Source: Exobacillus caeni (GTDB taxonomy: Bacteria; Bacillota; Bacilli; Bacillales; Guptibacillaceae). Taken from it: a stretch of 64,000 nt of DNA. This document shows positions 51,530 through 62,799 of this stretch, in pieces; position 1 is the stretch's first letter; the number at the start of each line of letters is the position of its first letter. Both the position numbers and the translations under genes were made by a program. Where the stretch lies: contig NZ_SWLG01000001.1 in assembly GCF_005747095.1 (NCBI RefSeq), positions 372,001 through 436,000 on the forward strand, in the 5' to 3' direction. Below the pieces are notes generated by a model that saw only the letters and a program-made list of their open reading frames with translations, searched no databases and was not told the origin of the DNA.

Positions 51530-54500
51530 ATGAGTTTTGTGCATCTGCATGTACATAGTGAATACAGCTTGCTGGACAGTGCATGCCGCATTGATTCTCT
51601 CGTTGAAGCAGCGCGTATGCTTGAATACCCGGCACTCGCTTTGACGGACAAAGGGGTCATGTACGGAACAGTGCCATTTTATAAAAAGTGCAGGCAAGCT
51701 GGAATAAAGCCGATTATCGGTCTGGAAGTTAAGGTTTTAAAAGAAGGATTTCATAATCCTAAAATCACTGCGAAGGATATTCATACACTTGTGCTTCTTG
51801 CAAAAAATGAAGCGGGATATAAAAATTTGCTGCAAATAAGCTCTGCCATTCAACTGTCAGGACATTATGAACCTCATATAGCAAAAAGGAAGCTGTTCAG
51901 GCACACGGAAGGCCTTATAGCTCTGTCGGGTGGCCCTGATGGAGAAATATCTTCTCTTTTGATGGAAGGCAAGAACGAACAAGCCATGAAAGAAGCACAA
52001 GCTTTTTATAAGGCTTTTTCAGGCAGCTTTTATCTTGAACTTCAAGACCATCATTTAGTAAAGGAAAGAGAGCTTAACATCAAGTTAAGGCAGCTGGCGA
52101 AAGAAACCGGCATTCCTGTAGCTGCCTCAAACGCAGTCCACTATATAAAACGAAGCGATGCGGTTGCGCATGATTGTTTGAGATGCATTAAGCATGGGCA
52201 AAAGTTTTCTGAAAAAGAAGAAGTAACATTGCCTAACGATGAATTTTATTTAAAGTCAAGGGAAGAAATGGAAGAGCTCTTTCGAGGTAACGAGGAAGCG
52301 ATAATGAATACAAAGAGGATCGCTGAGGAATGTGAGTTTGAGCTTGAAATGGGCCAAACGGTTCTTCCAGAATATCCGGTACCTGATGGGACCAGTTCTT
52401 TTGAGTACTTGAGAAAACGGTGTGAACAGGGGCTTTTGAAAAGGTATGACACGATTACGGACGAGGTACGAAACCGTTTAGAGTACGAGTTGGATATTAT
52501 TAACCGGATGCAGTTTAACGATTATTTCTTAATTGTCTGGGATTTTATGGAGTACGCCCATTCACAGAACATGATTACCGGGCCAGGAAGGGGCTCTGCG
52601 GCAGGCTCCCTTGTTGCGTATTTATTAAATATAACTAATGTAGATCCGATTGAGCACGATCTGTTGTTCGAAAGATTTCTTAATCCGGAGCGGGTAAGTA
52701 TGCCAGATATCGATATCGACTTTCCAGATACGGGCAGAGATGAGATTATCCAATATGTGCAACAGAAATATGGGGAGGACCATGTTGCTCAGATCGTAAC
52801 GTTTGGAACACTGGCTGCAAGGGCAGCTGTCCGTGATGTCGGTCGAGTAATGTCTGGAGACCAGCAAGTGATCAATTCACTTTCTAAAGCGATCCCTTCC
52901 CGTCCCGGTGTTACGCTTAAGAAGGCTCCTGAGGAGTCGCTCCAGCTGAAGAATCTTCTGGATAAGTCATCGCAGGCAAGAGAGATTTTTTCTATTGCAA
53001 GGTTAATCGAGGGACTTCCCAGACATACTTCTACGCATGCTGCTGGAGTGGTGATCAGCGCTGCTCCGTTAACGGATAACGTACCTTTACAAGAAGGGCA
53101 TGATAGTGTCTCCCTGACCCAGTATCCGATGGAAGATTTAGAAGAAATCGGCCTATTGAAAATGGACTTTCTTGGTTTGAGGAATCTGAGTTTGATTCAG
53201 TCCATTCTCTCATTGATTGAAAAAGGAAGTGGTTCAAGAATAGACCTCAACGCGATTCCTTATGATGATCCCAAGACGTTTCAAGAGCTGGGAAAGGGCG
53301 ATACAACAGGAGTTTTTCAATTAGAATCAGACGGCATGCGACAGGTATTAAAGCGGTTAAAGCCTACGGAGTTTGAAGATATTGTTGCTGTTAATGCACT
53401 TTATAGACCAGGGCCGATGGAAAACATTCCAGTCTATATTGAAGGAAAGCATGGAAAGCGGAAAGTTTCATATCCCCATCCTGCTTTAAAGCCGATATTA
53501 GAGAATACTTATGGAGTTATTGTATATCAGGAGCAAATCATGCAAATCGCCTCAAAAATGGCCGGTTTTTCCCTGGGAGAGGCTGATTTGTTAAGAAGAG
53601 CGGTAAGCAAAAAGAAACGGGACGTGCTTGAAGAAGAAAGGCAACACTTTGTGAAGGGATGCTTGACTAACGGATATACCGAAAATACAGCTCTGGAAGT
53701 ATATGAGTATATTGTTCGCTTCGCTAACTATGGATTTAACAGAAGCCATGCGGTCGCATACAGTGTCATAGCCTATCAGCTTGCTTACTTAAAGGCAAAT
53801 TATCCCCTGTACTTTTTCGCTGCAATCCTGTCCAGCGCCATTGGCAGCCAGGGGCGTCTTGAATTGTACATGAAAGAATGCAGACTGAGAGGGATCGATG
53901 TTTTGCGTCCGTCGATTAATAATAGTTTTGCAACGTTTAGTGTGGAAGGGCAAGGTATCAGATTCGGCTTACTTGCTATTAAAAATGCAGGTATAAATGC
54001 CATACAGGAAATAGTCAATAAGAGGAAGAATGGTCCTTATCGAAGTTTATTTGACTTTTGTTCCAGGGTCTCTTTGAAAATCGTCAATAAAAGAGCCATT
54101 GAGTCTTTCGTTTTTGCAGGCTGTTTTGATGTCCTGAACGTGGATCGTGCCGTTTTGCTTGCTTCTCTTGAATCTGCTTTAAACTATGGCAGCTTGAAAG
54201 GGGAAGAAGCTCTTGATAAACAAATGGGATTTTTCATTGACACCGATCAAGAACCTAATTATGAGTATGTTCCTCCTTTCGAAGAATCAGAAAGGCTGCA
54301 TTTTGAAAAAGAAGCGATCGGATTTTACCTTTCCGGCCATCCATTAGACCCGTATGATTCTGTGTTAAAGCAATATAAAAGAGAATCGCTGGGAATGATC
54401 GGGGACAAAAACAACCAGACTGTGAGAGCTGCAGGAGCTGTCTTGAAAGCAAGAACGATTCGGACAAAAAAAGGAGATTTGATGGCTTTTCTAACATTAA

Positions 54501-54919
54501 GCGATGAAACGGGAGAGATGGAAGCTGTCGTCTTCCCTAAGGTATATCAAACCAACCCCGAATTGTATTCTAAAGGGCATTTCCTGTTTGCAGAAGGAAA
54601 AATCCAGGCAGAAAATGAGGAATCAAAGCTAATCGTCTCAAAAGCGATCGATTTAAATGATTTGAAAGCAAAAGAGAAACAGGAACGAACCGTTCTTTAT
54701 TTAAAAATTGAAAAGGATCGCAAGGAAGAGGGTATCCTTTACAGTTTAAAAGAAATCCTGTCTGAATTCCCCGGGAATATACAGGTTATCCTATATTACG
54801 AAAAAGATAAAAAGGTTATCAGGCTTGAAAACAAATGGGCGGTAGACCCGACTGAAACTTGCATCAGCCGTCTTAAGTCACTGCTTGGCGAAAATAATGT
54901 CGTTCAAAAAAACGAGTGA
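51530..54919 (+). CDS. dnaE: DNA polymerase III subunit alpha DnaE
   Basis: A 1129-residue C-family replicative polymerase, the second Pol III of Firmicutes that extends RNA primers on the lagging strand before PolC takes over. The N-terminal PHP domain (MSFVHLHVHSEYSLLDSACR, LALTDKGVMYG) is followed by the polymerase core with GPGRGSAAGS and the catalytic aspartates in SMPDIDIDFPD, YQEQIMQIASKMAGFSLGEA, NRSHAVAYSVIAYQLAYLK, a helix-hairpin-helix (about 820-900) and an OB fold (VRAAGAVLKARTIRTKKGDL, FLTLSDETGEMEAVVFP). ATG 51530 aligns with B. subtilis DnaE and has AAAGGATG 7 nt upstream. A 35-residue extension to ATG 51425 is unlikely. Confidence 0.96.
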   Translation: MSFVHLHVHSEYSLLDSACRIDSLVEAARMLEYPALALTDKGVMYGTVPFYKKCRQAGIKPIIGLEVKVLKEGFHNPKITAKDIHTLVLLAKNEAGYKNLLQISSAIQLSGHYEPHIAKRKLFRHTEGLIALSGGPDGEISSLLMEGKNEQAMKEAQAFYKAFSGSFYLELQDHHLVKERELNIKLRQLAKETGIPVAASNAVHYIKRSDAVAHDCLRCIKHGQKFSEKEEVTLPNDEFYLKSREEMEELFRGNEEAIMNTKRIAEECEFELEMGQTVLPEYPVPDGTSSFEYLRKRCEQGLLKRYDTITDEVRNRLEYELDIINRMQFNDYFLIVWDFMEYAHSQNMITGPGRGSAAGSLVAYLLNITNVDPIEHDLLFERFLNPERVSMPDIDIDFPDTGRDEIIQYVQQKYGEDHVAQIVTFGTLAARAAVRDVGRVMSGDQQVINSLSKAIPSRPGVTLKKAPEESLQLKNLLDKSSQAREIFSIARLIEGLPRHTSTHAAGVVISAAPLTDNVPLQEGHDSVSLTQYPMEDLEEIGLLKMDFLGLRNLSLIQSILSLIEKGSGSRIDLNAIPYDDPKTFQELGKGDTTGVFQLESDGMRQVLKRLKPTEFEDIVAVNALYRPGPMENIPVYIEGKHGKRKVSYPHPALKPILENTYGVIVYQEQIMQIASKMAGFSLGEADLLRRAVSKKKRDVLEEERQHFVKGCLTNGYTENTALEVYEYIVRFANYGFNRSHAVAYSVIAYQLAYLKANYPLYFFAAILSSAIGSQGRLELYMKECRLRGIDVLRPSINNSFATFSVEGQGIRFGLLAIKNAGINAIQEIVNKRKNGPYRSLFDFCSRVSLKIVNKRAIESFVFAGCFDVLNVDRAVLLASLESALNYGSLKGEEALDKQMGFFIDTDQEPNYEYVPPFEESERLHFEKEAIGFYLSGHPLDPYDSVLKQYKRESLGMIGDKNNQTVRAAGAVLKARTIRTKKGDLMAFLTLSDETGEMEAVVFPKVYQTNPELYSKGHFLFAEGKIQAENEESKLIVSKAIDLNDLKAKEKQERTVLYLKIEKDRKEEGILYSLKEILSEFPGNIQVILYYEKDKKVIRLENKWAVDPTETCISRLKSLLGENNVVQKNE

Positions 54920-54924
54920 AATTC

Positions 54925-54952
54925 TTTACAGGAATAGCTCTTTTGTTATAAT
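54925..54952 (+). promoter_or_regulatory. SigA promoter for the malic enzyme gene
   Basis: TTTACA (54925-54930), 16 nt, TATAAT (54947-54952). Predicted start near 54959. Confidence 0.72.
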
Positions 54953-54962
54953 GGATGAAGGC

Positions 54963-54983
54963 AGAGGTGGTCTGACCACCTCT
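54963..54983. promoter_or_regulatory. Palindromic operator candidate at the malic enzyme transcription start
   Basis: AGAGGTGG, centre TCTGA, CCACCTCT: perfect 8-bp arms. Its middle TGGTCTGACCA fits the FadR-subfamily GntR operator pattern TNGTNNNACNA. There is no T-run after it, so it is not a good terminator. A FadR-type regulator is encoded right after the malic enzyme gene. Confidence 0.65.
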
Positions 54984-55057
54984 GAAACTATATATATGAC
55001 ACTAGAATTAGTGATTGCATTAGTGATTGCTTTGTTGGAAAAAGGAGAGTGAATGGA

Positions 55058-56302
55058 TTGCCCACTACACGCGAAGAAGCGCTACATATTCACCGTATAA
55101 ATCAGGGGAAGTTAGAATCAAAATCCAAGGTACCCGTAAGAAATGCAAGGGACCTGAGCCTCGCTTATTCCCCGGGGGTGGCAGAACCATGTAAAGAAAT
55201 TTATGACGATAAAAACAAAGTTTATGAATATACAATGAAAGGCAATACAGTTGCTGTAGTTTCAGATGGCACCGCAGTACTTGGGCTTGGCAATATCGGA
55301 CCTGAAGCTTCCCTTCCGGTTATGGAAGGGAAAGCTGTACTCTTTAAAAGCTTTGCTGGAGTTGATGCCTTTCCTATCTGTCTGAATACGACAAACGTTG
55401 ACAAGATTGTGGAAACTGTTAAACTTCTTGAACCTACATTTGGCGGAATCAATCTTGAAGATATCGCGGCCCCAAGCTGCTTTTTAATTGAAGAGCGCCT
55501 GAAAAAAGAAACAAACATCCCGGTATTCCACGATGACCAGCATGGAACAGCGATCGTAACAGTGGCAGGTCTTGTGAATGCTCTTAAATTAGTGGACAAG
55601 TCTATGTCTTCCATCCGAGTGGTCATTAATGGAGCTGGCGCCGCAGGAATTGCAATCATCAAACTGTTGAACAGGTTTGGTGTAAAAGATATTATAATGT
55701 GTGATTCAAAAGGGGCTATTTACGAAGGGCGTCCATACGGAATGAATGATGTGAAAGCTGAGGTTGCTAAATTTACAAATCGTGACAAGATTGAAGGCAA
55801 CTTGAAAGAAGTTTGCGATGGAATGGATGTTTTTATTGGCGTATCCGTAGAAGGAGCACTAACGAAAGAAATGGTACAGAGCATGAATGATGATCCGATC
55901 ATATTTGCAATGGCGAATCCTGTACCGGAAATAATGCCTGATGAAGCTAAAGCAGCTGGAGCTAAAGTAATCGGCACCGGCCGCTCTGACTTCCCGAACC
56001 AGGTAAACAATGTACTGGCTTTTCCCGGGATTTTTAGAGGAGCCCTTGATGTTCAAGCTACACATATCAATGAAGAAATGAAGGTAGCTGCGGTAAATGC
56101 GATAGCTGAGCTTGTAACGGAGGATGAGCTTACCACTGATTATGTTATCCCGGCGCCATTCGATGCAAGGGTTGCCCCTGCAGTAGCTGCAAGTGTTGCC
56201 AGGTCAGCTATGGAGACCGGGGTTGCAAGGAAGAAAGTAGACCCGGAACAGGTTGCCGATAAAACACGCAATCTTGCTATTATCGGAGACAATAAAAATT
56301 AA
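55058..56302 (+). CDS. ytsJ: NAD(P)-dependent malic enzyme (YtsJ type)
   Basis: A 414-residue malic enzyme that decarboxylates malate to pyruvate; the YtsJ type in B. subtilis makes NADPH. AYSPGVAEPCKEI, GLGNIGPEASLPVMEGKAVL, FGGINLEDIAAPSCF, FHDDQHGTAIVTVAGLVNAL hold metal and malate ligands; VVINGAGAAGIAIIKLL is the Rossmann motif. TTG 55058 gives MPTTREEALHIHR, aligning with relatives and leaving about 10 nt to AAAGGAG, whereas GTG 55049 abuts that site. It has its own promoter with a palindrome at the start site and precedes the GntR gene by 69 nt; NADPH supply fits the accDA genes downstream. Confidence 0.93.
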   Translation: MPTTREEALHIHRINQGKLESKSKVPVRNARDLSLAYSPGVAEPCKEIYDDKNKVYEYTMKGNTVAVVSDGTAVLGLGNIGPEASLPVMEGKAVLFKSFAGVDAFPICLNTTNVDKIVETVKLLEPTFGGINLEDIAAPSCFLIEERLKKETNIPVFHDDQHGTAIVTVAGLVNALKLVDKSMSSIRVVINGAGAAGIAIIKLLNRFGVKDIIMCDSKGAIYEGRPYGMNDVKAEVAKFTNRDKIEGNLKEVCDGMDVFIGVSVEGALTKEMVQSMNDDPIIFAMANPVPEIMPDEAKAAGAKVIGTGRSDFPNQVNNVLAFPGIFRGALDVQATHINEEMKVAAVNAIAELVTEDELTTDYVIPAPFDARVAPAVAASVARSAMETGVARKKVDPEQVADKTRNLAIIGDNKN

Positions 56303-56371
56303 AAGTGGGGAAGTTTGGTCTTTCTCACTTTCTTTTATGTTTTTTTCGAAATAAAGGAGAGGTGATCGTAG

Positions 56372-57010
56372 TTGCTCTCATCGCAGCAGGATAAAGTTTA
56401 TCAGGCAATACTCCACCAAATTAAAGCGATCATTTATAATGACGGACTGCAAACCGGAGACAAACTTCCTTCTGAAAGAGAGCTGTCAGAAAGGCTGAAA
56501 GTGGGGCGTTCTTCGGTTAGAGAAGCGCTTCGATCCCTTGAATTGCTGGGATTGATCGAAACGAGGCGTGGAGAAGGAACGTTCATTTCTGAAGCAAAGG
56601 ATCATCGGCTTGTAGAAATTCTCGCATCGTTCATTTTGAAAGATACAAAATCAAAACATGATTTATTGGAAACAAAAATGATGATTGAAGCGGATATTAT
56701 TCGCCTTGCAATCCATAGAATAACAAAAGAAGATATAAAAGCTTTATCATCTGTTGTAAAAGCAAGTGATTCTTCTTTTTTAAAAACAGAGGAAGATTAC
56801 AAATTTTTTCGTATAATTGTTGAATCAACTGAGAATTATTTACTTTATCGATTATGGCTTGAGCTTGCCGAATTTTACTTGTCTGTTTGGAAGCCGAACA
56901 TGAGCCGCCATGCTTCACATTATGAAAAGATAATAGAAAGCCTTTTACATAAAGATGAGCATGGAACGATCGATGCTCTTCAAAGCTTATATAAAAAAAT
57001 CAGTAGTTAG
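56372..57010 (+). CDS. FadR-subfamily GntR transcriptional regulator
   Basis: A 212-residue regulator. The N-terminal winged helix (residues about 8-75) has [40 protein letters not shown] and RRGEGTFI. The C-terminal domain (about 90-212) is all-helical and shorter than a full FCD domain, with [16 protein letters not shown] retaining some FCD character; the effector is unknown. The TTG start follows AAAGGAGAGGTG by about 8 nt. It lies between malic enzyme and accD, which suggests control of malate-to-fatty-acid flux, and a matching operator-like palindrome lies at the malic enzyme promoter. Confidence 0.88.
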   Translation: MLSSQQDKVYQAILHQIKAIIYNDGLQTGDKLPSERELSERLKVGRSSVREALRSLELLGLIETRRGEGTFISEAKDHRLVEILASFILKDTKSKHDLLETKMMIEADIIRLAIHRITKEDIKALSSVVKASDSSFLKTEEDYKFFRIIVESTENYLLYRLWLELAEFYLSVWKPNMSRHASHYEKIIESLLHKDEHGTIDALQSLYKKISS

Positions 57011-57048
57011 CCCGAAAATGCATGAATATGGGAAAGGGATGGTATGCC

Positions 57049-57921
57049 TTGTTAAAGGATCTTTTTACCAAAAAGAAAAAATATGCAACGATACCCTCGG
57101 AGAAGTTAAAGCAGGATGTTCCTGAAGGGATTATGACGAAATGTCCAAATTGCAAAAGCATCCTTTATACGAAAGAATTAATGAAATCATTAAAGGTCTG
57201 TCCAAAATGCGGGTTCCATCTTCAAATGTTTGCGTTGGAACGGATAGACAGCCTTATCGATCCTGGATCCTTTATCGAGTATGACAAAGGCATGATGTCT
57301 GAAAATCCGCTTGAGTTTTCAGGATACCTGGAAAGGCTTGAAAAGGATCGTAAGAAATCTTCTTTAAATGAAGCAGTTGTTACCGGTGAGGGAACAATAG
57401 ATGGAATGAAGACCGTGATCGGGGTTATGGATGCACGTTTTAGAATGGGAAGCATGGGATCTGTTGTAGGAGAAAAGATCACCCGTGCGATTGAAAAAGC
57501 AACAGAAAAAGGATACCCGTTTATTATTTTTACAGCTTCAGGCGGTGCAAGAATGCAAGAAGGTGTATTAAGCTTGATGCAAATGGCAAAAACAAGTGTT
57601 GCCTTGAGACGTTTCAGTGATGAAGGCGGTTTGTTTATTTCAGTGATGACCCACCCAACTACTGGTGGTGTATCAGCAAGTTTCGCATCAGTAGGCGATT
57701 ACAATTTCGCTGAGCCAAAGGCATTGATCGGTTTTGCCGGCAGGCGGATAATCGAACAGACAATTCGTGAGGAACTTCCCGAGGATTTCCAAACAGCAGA
57801 ATTTTTGCTTAAACACGGACAGTTAGATAAAGTAATTCATCGTCATGATATGAAAAAGGTCTTGTCGCAGGTACTGGATATTCATGGAGCAGGAGGTGAA
57901 GAAGATGAGCAACAGGCTTGA
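57049..57921 (+). CDS. accD: Acetyl-CoA carboxylase carboxyltransferase subunit beta
   Basis: A 290-residue subunit that, with AccA, moves the carboxyl group from biotin to acetyl-CoA to form malonyl-CoA, the first step of fatty acid synthesis. The four-cysteine zinc ribbon is Cys32, Cys35, Cys51, Cys54 (TKCPNC, VCPKCG). The crotonase fold follows with [37 protein letters not shown] and [16 protein letters not shown] 57049 ([13 protein letters not shown]) gives exactly the B. subtilis length; an ATG at 57022 would add nine residues. It is 38 nt after the GntR gene and overlaps accA by 17 nt. Confidence 0.95.
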   Translation: MLKDLFTKKKKYATIPSEKLKQDVPEGIMTKCPNCKSILYTKELMKSLKVCPKCGFHLQMFALERIDSLIDPGSFIEYDKGMMSENPLEFSGYLERLEKDRKKSSLNEAVVTGEGTIDGMKTVIGVMDARFRMGSMGSVVGEKITRAIEKATEKGYPFIIFTASGGARMQEGVLSLMQMAKTSVALRRFSDEGGLFISVMTHPTTGGVSASFASVGDYNFAEPKALIGFAGRRIIEQTIREELPEDFQTAEFLLKHGQLDKVIHRHDMKKVLSQVLDIHGAGGEEDEQQA

Positions 57922-58882
57922 GTTTGAACGTCCCGTTAAAGATCTGGAAGAAAAAATTGCAGAACTAAAAACATTTATGAAAGATAAAGGGATCGACCTG
58001 TCTGATGAAGTGAATAGGCTTGAAGAAAGGCTGGAAACGATTGAAAAGGAGATATACGGCAACATGAGTGCCTGGAACCGTGTACAGCTTGCAAGGCATC
58101 CCCAGCGTCCTACAACGCTAGATTACATTGATATTCTTTTTACAGATTTTCTAGAATGCCATGGTGACAGGCTATATGGAGATGATGAAGCGATTGTAAG
58201 CGGAATCGCTAAATTCCATGGGACTCCTGTAACTGTCATCGGCCATCAGCGCGGAAAAGATACAAAAGAAAATCTTCGTCGCAATTTCGGCATGCCTCAT
58301 CCGGAAGGATACCGAAAAGCGATCAGGTTAATGAAACAGGCTGAAAAATTTAACCGTCCGGTCATTTGCTTGCTTGATACGAAAGGGGCTTTTCCAGGAA
58401 AATCTGCTGAAGAACGTGGACAGAGTGAAGCGATCGCTAGAAATTTAATTGAAATGGCCGGTTTAACTGTACCTATTATTTGTGTTGTAATCGGTGAAGG
58501 AGCAAGTGGCGGCGCACTTGCAATAGGAGTTGGAAACCATGTCCATATGCTTGAAAACTCATGGTACTCTGTTATTTCCCCAGAAGGAGCGGCAGCCTTA
58601 TTATGGAAAGATGCCTCGCTGGCACAACAGGCTGCTGATACGATGAAAATAACTGCCCGGGATCTAAAGGAAATGGATATTATTGATAAAATTATTCCTG
58701 AACCTCAAGGTGGTGCCCATCGAGATATTAAACAGCAGGCAAAAAACATTGAGGAAGTAATTAAAAACTCAATTGATGAGCTTACAAATCTTTCTAAATC
58801 TGAACTCGTTCAACAGAGGTATGAAAAATACAAAAAAATGGGACAATTTACGTTTGTAAACGATTCCATTAGCGTAAAATAA
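57905..58882 (+). CDS. accA: Acetyl-CoA carboxylase carboxyltransferase subunit alpha
   Basis: A 325-residue partner of AccD in the carboxyltransferase heterotetramer. The helical N-terminus ([19 protein letters not shown]) is followed by the crotonase fold: [57 protein letters not shown] and [18 protein letters not shown] 57905 ([10 protein letters not shown]) gives the B. subtilis length; its ribosome site GGAGGTG is inside accD, and the overlap ties the two subunits' translation. A terminator follows. Confidence 0.96.
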   Translation: MSNRLEFERPVKDLEEKIAELKTFMKDKGIDLSDEVNRLEERLETIEKEIYGNMSAWNRVQLARHPQRPTTLDYIDILFTDFLECHGDRLYGDDEAIVSGIAKFHGTPVTVIGHQRGKDTKENLRRNFGMPHPEGYRKAIRLMKQAEKFNRPVICLLDTKGAFPGKSAEERGQSEAIARNLIEMAGLTVPIICVVIGEGASGGALAIGVGNHVHMLENSWYSVISPEGAAALLWKDASLAQQAADTMKITARDLKEMDIIDKIIPEPQGGAHRDIKQQAKNIEEVIKNSIDELTNLSKSELVQQRYEKYKKMGQFTFVNDSISVK

Positions 58883-58884
58883 AG

Positions 58885-58919
58885 AATATGCTTTCCCGCA
58901 GGAGGGAAAGCATATTTTA
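58885..58919 (+). terminator. Terminator after accDA
   Basis: AATATGCTTTCCC, loop GCAGGA, GGGAAAGCATATT, then TT. The stem is very stable, the T-run short. Confidence 0.75.
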
Positions 58920-58987
58920 GTGTAAGAGGTTCTTTGTTGTGTTAGGTTGATGGATTTGATATTTTAATAACACAAATACTCTAATGA

Positions 58988-59959
<972 letters not shown>

Positions 59960-59993
59960 CGGTATTCTTGATTTTAAATTGGGGAGGATTAAG

Positions 59994-61748
59994 ATGCGTA
60001 AAACTAAAATCGTTTGTACGATTGGACCTGCGAGTGAGTCAGAGTCCACACTTGAGAGCCTGATGAAGGCAGGCATGAACGTAGCAAGGCTAAACTTTTC
60101 TCATGGTGATTTTGAAGAACACGGAAAAAGGATTAAAAACATCCGTGCTGCTTCTGAAAAGGTTGGGAAAAGTGTTGCAATTTTGCTAGATACGAAAGGT
60201 CCTGAAATTCGAACTGGAGATATGGAAAATGGTGCGATCGAATTAACAGCCGGCCAGAACCTGGTTGTTTCGATGGAACCGGTTACCGGGACCCCGGAAA
60301 AAATTTCGATTACCTACACAGACCTTGTTAACGATGTGCATAACGGATCCAAAATATTGCTGGACGATGGACTTATCGAACTTGAGGTTACGGAAGTACA
60401 TGAAACTGAACTTGTTACAAAAGTTTTAAACAGCGGCACATTGAAAAACAAAAAAGGCGTTAACGTTCCAAACGTAAGCGTAAATCTACCGGGAATTACA
60501 GAAAAAGACGCAAAAGATATTTTGTTCGGGATCGAGCAGGGGGTCGACTTTATAGCTGCATCTTTTGTTCGCAGACCTTCTGATGTATTAGAGATCCGTG
60601 AGCTGTTAGAAAAGCATAATTCAAATGATATTCAAATCATCCCGAAGATTGAAAACAGGGAAGGCGTAGAAAACATTGATGCTATTCTAGAGGTGTCTGA
60701 TGGATTGATGGTTGCCCGGGGAGATTTAGGTGTGGAAATACCAGCGGAAGAAGTTCCATTGGTACAAAAGGATTTAATTAAAAAGTGCAATGCACTTGGT
60801 AAACCAGTCATCACTGCAACCCAGATGCTTGATTCTATGCAGCGAAATCCAAGGCCGACAAGAGCCGAGGCGAGTGACGTAGCCAATGCGATTCTTGATG
60901 GCACGGACGCCATCATGCTTTCTGGTGAAACTGCTGCTGGTGTTTATCCGGTGGAAGCTGTGGAGACAATGCATCGTATTGCCTTTACAACAGAACATGC
61001 CCTTGATTATCGTGCGCTCCTTTCTATTAGAAGTAAAGAGCTTGAGACTACGACAACAAATGCGATTAGTGAGTCGGTAGCACATACAGCTTATAACCTT
61101 GATGTTCCAGCGATTATTACACCAACAGAAAGCGGACATACTGCAAGGATGATTTCTAAATACCGTCCAAAAGCTCCGATTATCGCTGTACCGAGTAAAC
61201 CTGGTGTTTGCAGAAAGCTTGCACTCGTTTGGGGAGTACAACCACTTCTTGGCAGAAAGGCGAAGTCTACAGATGAAGTGCTGGAGATCGCTGTAGAAAC
61301 ATCACTTCGCTCCAACATGGTAGAGCATGGAGATTTAGTGATCATTACTGCGGGTGTTCCAGTTGGACAAGCCGGAACTACCAATTTGATGAAAGTCCAT
61401 GTTATTGGAGACGTAATCGGAAAAGGCCAGGGAATAGGCAAGAAATCAATTTCAGGTAAAGTAGTTATCGCAAAAGATGCGAAAGAAGCAGATGAAAAAG
61501 CTGAAGAAGGTTCTATTCTTGTTACTATAGGGACAGACAAAGAAATGGTTCCGGCGATGGAAAAGGCTGCAGGGATTATTACACAGGAAGGCGGGCTTAC
61601 AAGCCATGCTGCAGTAGTTGGGTTAAGCCTTGGTAAACCTGTTGTAGTCGGCCTTGACAACGCTATGGAGCTGTTTGAAGAGGGACAGGAAATAACGCTT
61701 GATTCAGCAACCGGAGTTATTTACAACGGAAGAGCAAGTATTCTATAA
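59994..61748 (+). CDS. pyk: Pyruvate kinase
   Basis: A 584-residue glycolytic enzyme that makes pyruvate and ATP from phosphoenolpyruvate. [67 protein letters not shown] and TATQMLDSM are the barrel motifs. The last 110 residues ([40 protein letters not shown]) form the extra PEP-utilizer-like C-terminal domain typical of Bacillus and Geobacillus. ATG 59994 follows GGGGAGG; longer frames run back into pfkA. It ends the pfkA-pyk operon before a perfect terminator. Confidence 0.97.
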   Translation: MRKTKIVCTIGPASESESTLESLMKAGMNVARLNFSHGDFEEHGKRIKNIRAASEKVGKSVAILLDTKGPEIRTGDMENGAIELTAGQNLVVSMEPVTGTPEKISITYTDLVNDVHNGSKILLDDGLIELEVTEVHETELVTKVLNSGTLKNKKGVNVPNVSVNLPGITEKDAKDILFGIEQGVDFIAASFVRRPSDVLEIRELLEKHNSNDIQIIPKIENREGVENIDAILEVSDGLMVARGDLGVEIPAEEVPLVQKDLIKKCNALGKPVITATQMLDSMQRNPRPTRAEASDVANAILDGTDAIMLSGETAAGVYPVEAVETMHRIAFTTEHALDYRALLSIRSKELETTTTNAISESVAHTAYNLDVPAIITPTESGHTARMISKYRPKAPIIAVPSKPGVCRKLALVWGVQPLLGRKAKSTDEVLEIAVETSLRSNMVEHGDLVIITAGVPVGQAGTTNLMKVHVIGDVIGKGQGIGKKSISGKVVIAKDAKEADEKAEEGSILVTIGTDKEMVPAMEKAAGIITQEGGLTSHAAVVGLSLGKPVVVGLDNAMELFEEGQEITLDSATGVIYNGRASIL

Positions 61749-61757
61749 TGTTAGGTA

Positions 61758-61788
61758 AAAGAGAAGGGATCTCCCTTCTCTTTTTTTG
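61758..61788 (+). terminator. Terminator after pfkA-pyk
   Basis: AGAGAAGGGA, loop TC, TCCCTTCTCT, then seven T. Confidence 0.9.
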
Positions 61789-61873
61789 AAAGGTCTTTAC
61801 TATTTGAAACAAAGTTGACATAAACGCTCTTTTTGAAAAAACAATTAAACATCACCTGACGGGGGGAAGAAGC

Positions 61874-62284
61874 ATGAATGAAACTGAAATTGTTGTCAGG
61901 TATCATGAAACAGACCAGATGGGGATTGTTCACCATGGAAATTATGTGAACTGGTTTGAGGTCGGCCGGACTAATTTTATAAAAGATCTAGGGGTCTCAT
62001 ACAGGAAGCTTGAAGAAAGCGGAGTACTTTTGCCAGTCCTTGAAGTTAATGTTGTGTATCACTCTCCTGCCAGGTATGAGGATATTGTTACAGTCAGGAC
62101 TATGCTTGAAGAATACAACGGAATAAGATTGAAATTAGGGTATGAAGTATATCGAAATGAAGATCAAAAAAGGATTGTGAGCGGAACAACCGAACATTGC
62201 TGGACAAGCATAGAGATGAAGCCTGTTTCGATCAAGAGGAAACGGCCTGAACTTCATGAATTATTCCTTAAGGAGATAAATTAA
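61874..62284 (+). CDS. YbgC-like acyl-CoA thioesterase (hotdog fold)
   Basis: A 136-residue 4-hydroxybenzoyl-CoA thioesterase-family protein. The catalytic motif is RYHETDQMGIVHHGNYVNWF with the conserved Asp, followed by EVGRTNFIKDLGVSYRKLEE. Such enzymes hydrolyse short-chain acyl-CoAs in the cytosol; the actual substrate is unknown. GGGGGGAAG lies upstream of the ATG. fxsA starts 1 nt after its stop codon, so the two are co-transcribed. Confidence 0.88.
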   Translation: MNETEIVVRYHETDQMGIVHHGNYVNWFEVGRTNFIKDLGVSYRKLEESGVLLPVLEVNVVYHSPARYEDIVTVRTMLEEYNGIRLKLGYEVYRNEDQKRIVSGTTEHCWTSIEMKPVSIKRKRPELHELFLKEIN

Positions 62285-62285
62285 T

Positions 62286-62681
62286 ATGCTGCGAATTTTT
62301 ATACTTCTTCTCATCCTGGTTCCTGCCATGGAAGTGGGATTGCTCATATTGTCGGGAAAAACATTCGGTGTCCCGATTACTGTTCTTCTTATTATTTTGA
62401 CAGGTTTGCTTGGTGCATGGCTTGCGAAGAAACAGGGAACAGAAGCGCTTAGATTAGCCCAAATCCAAATGGCTAACGGAGAGATGCCGGGGGAAGCCAT
62501 TCTGGATGGATTATGTATTCTTGTAGGCGGTGTGGTTTTATTGACACCCGGATTTATTACAGATGCCCTGGGATTCATTTTGTTATTTCCAGGTTCGAGA
62601 GCGATTGTAAAAGTCTGGTTAAGAAAGATGATCGATCGAATGATCAAAAACGGTAATTTTGTGTTTATACGTAAGTTTTAG
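62286..62681 (+). CDS. fxsA: FxsA-family membrane protein
   Basis: A 131-residue membrane protein with three or four hydrophobic helices: FILLLILVPAMEVGLLIL, VPITVLLIILTGLLGAWLAK, GLCILVGGVVLLTPGFITD, ALGFILLFPGSRAIVKV. The KKQGTEALRLAQIQMANGEM loop and LLTPGFITDALG are FxsA hallmarks. In E. coli FxsA overexpression relieves F-plasmid exclusion of phage T7; its native job is unknown. AAGGAG lies 9-10 nt before the ATG inside the end of the thioesterase gene. Confidence 0.93.
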   Translation: MLRIFILLLILVPAMEVGLLILSGKTFGVPITVLLIILTGLLGAWLAKKQGTEALRLAQIQMANGEMPGEAILDGLCILVGGVVLLTPGFITDALGFILLFPGSRAIVKVWLRKMIDRMIKNGNFVFIRKF

Positions 62682-62756
62682 TTGCTCTGGTTGATAATTC
62701 CACGGAGTGGAGCATAAAAATATTTGCTTAGTAGCACTTTTAAAAATATTTTTAAC

Positions 62757-62790
62757 ACCAAAAAACTGGCATTGGCCAGTTTTTTTGGTT
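62757..62790. terminator. Bidirectional terminator between fxsA and ytvI
   Basis: CCAAAAAACTGGC, loop ATT, GGCCAGTTTTTTTGG, giving T-runs on both strands for the convergent genes. Confidence 0.85.
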
Positions 62791-62799
62791 CTGCGTGTT

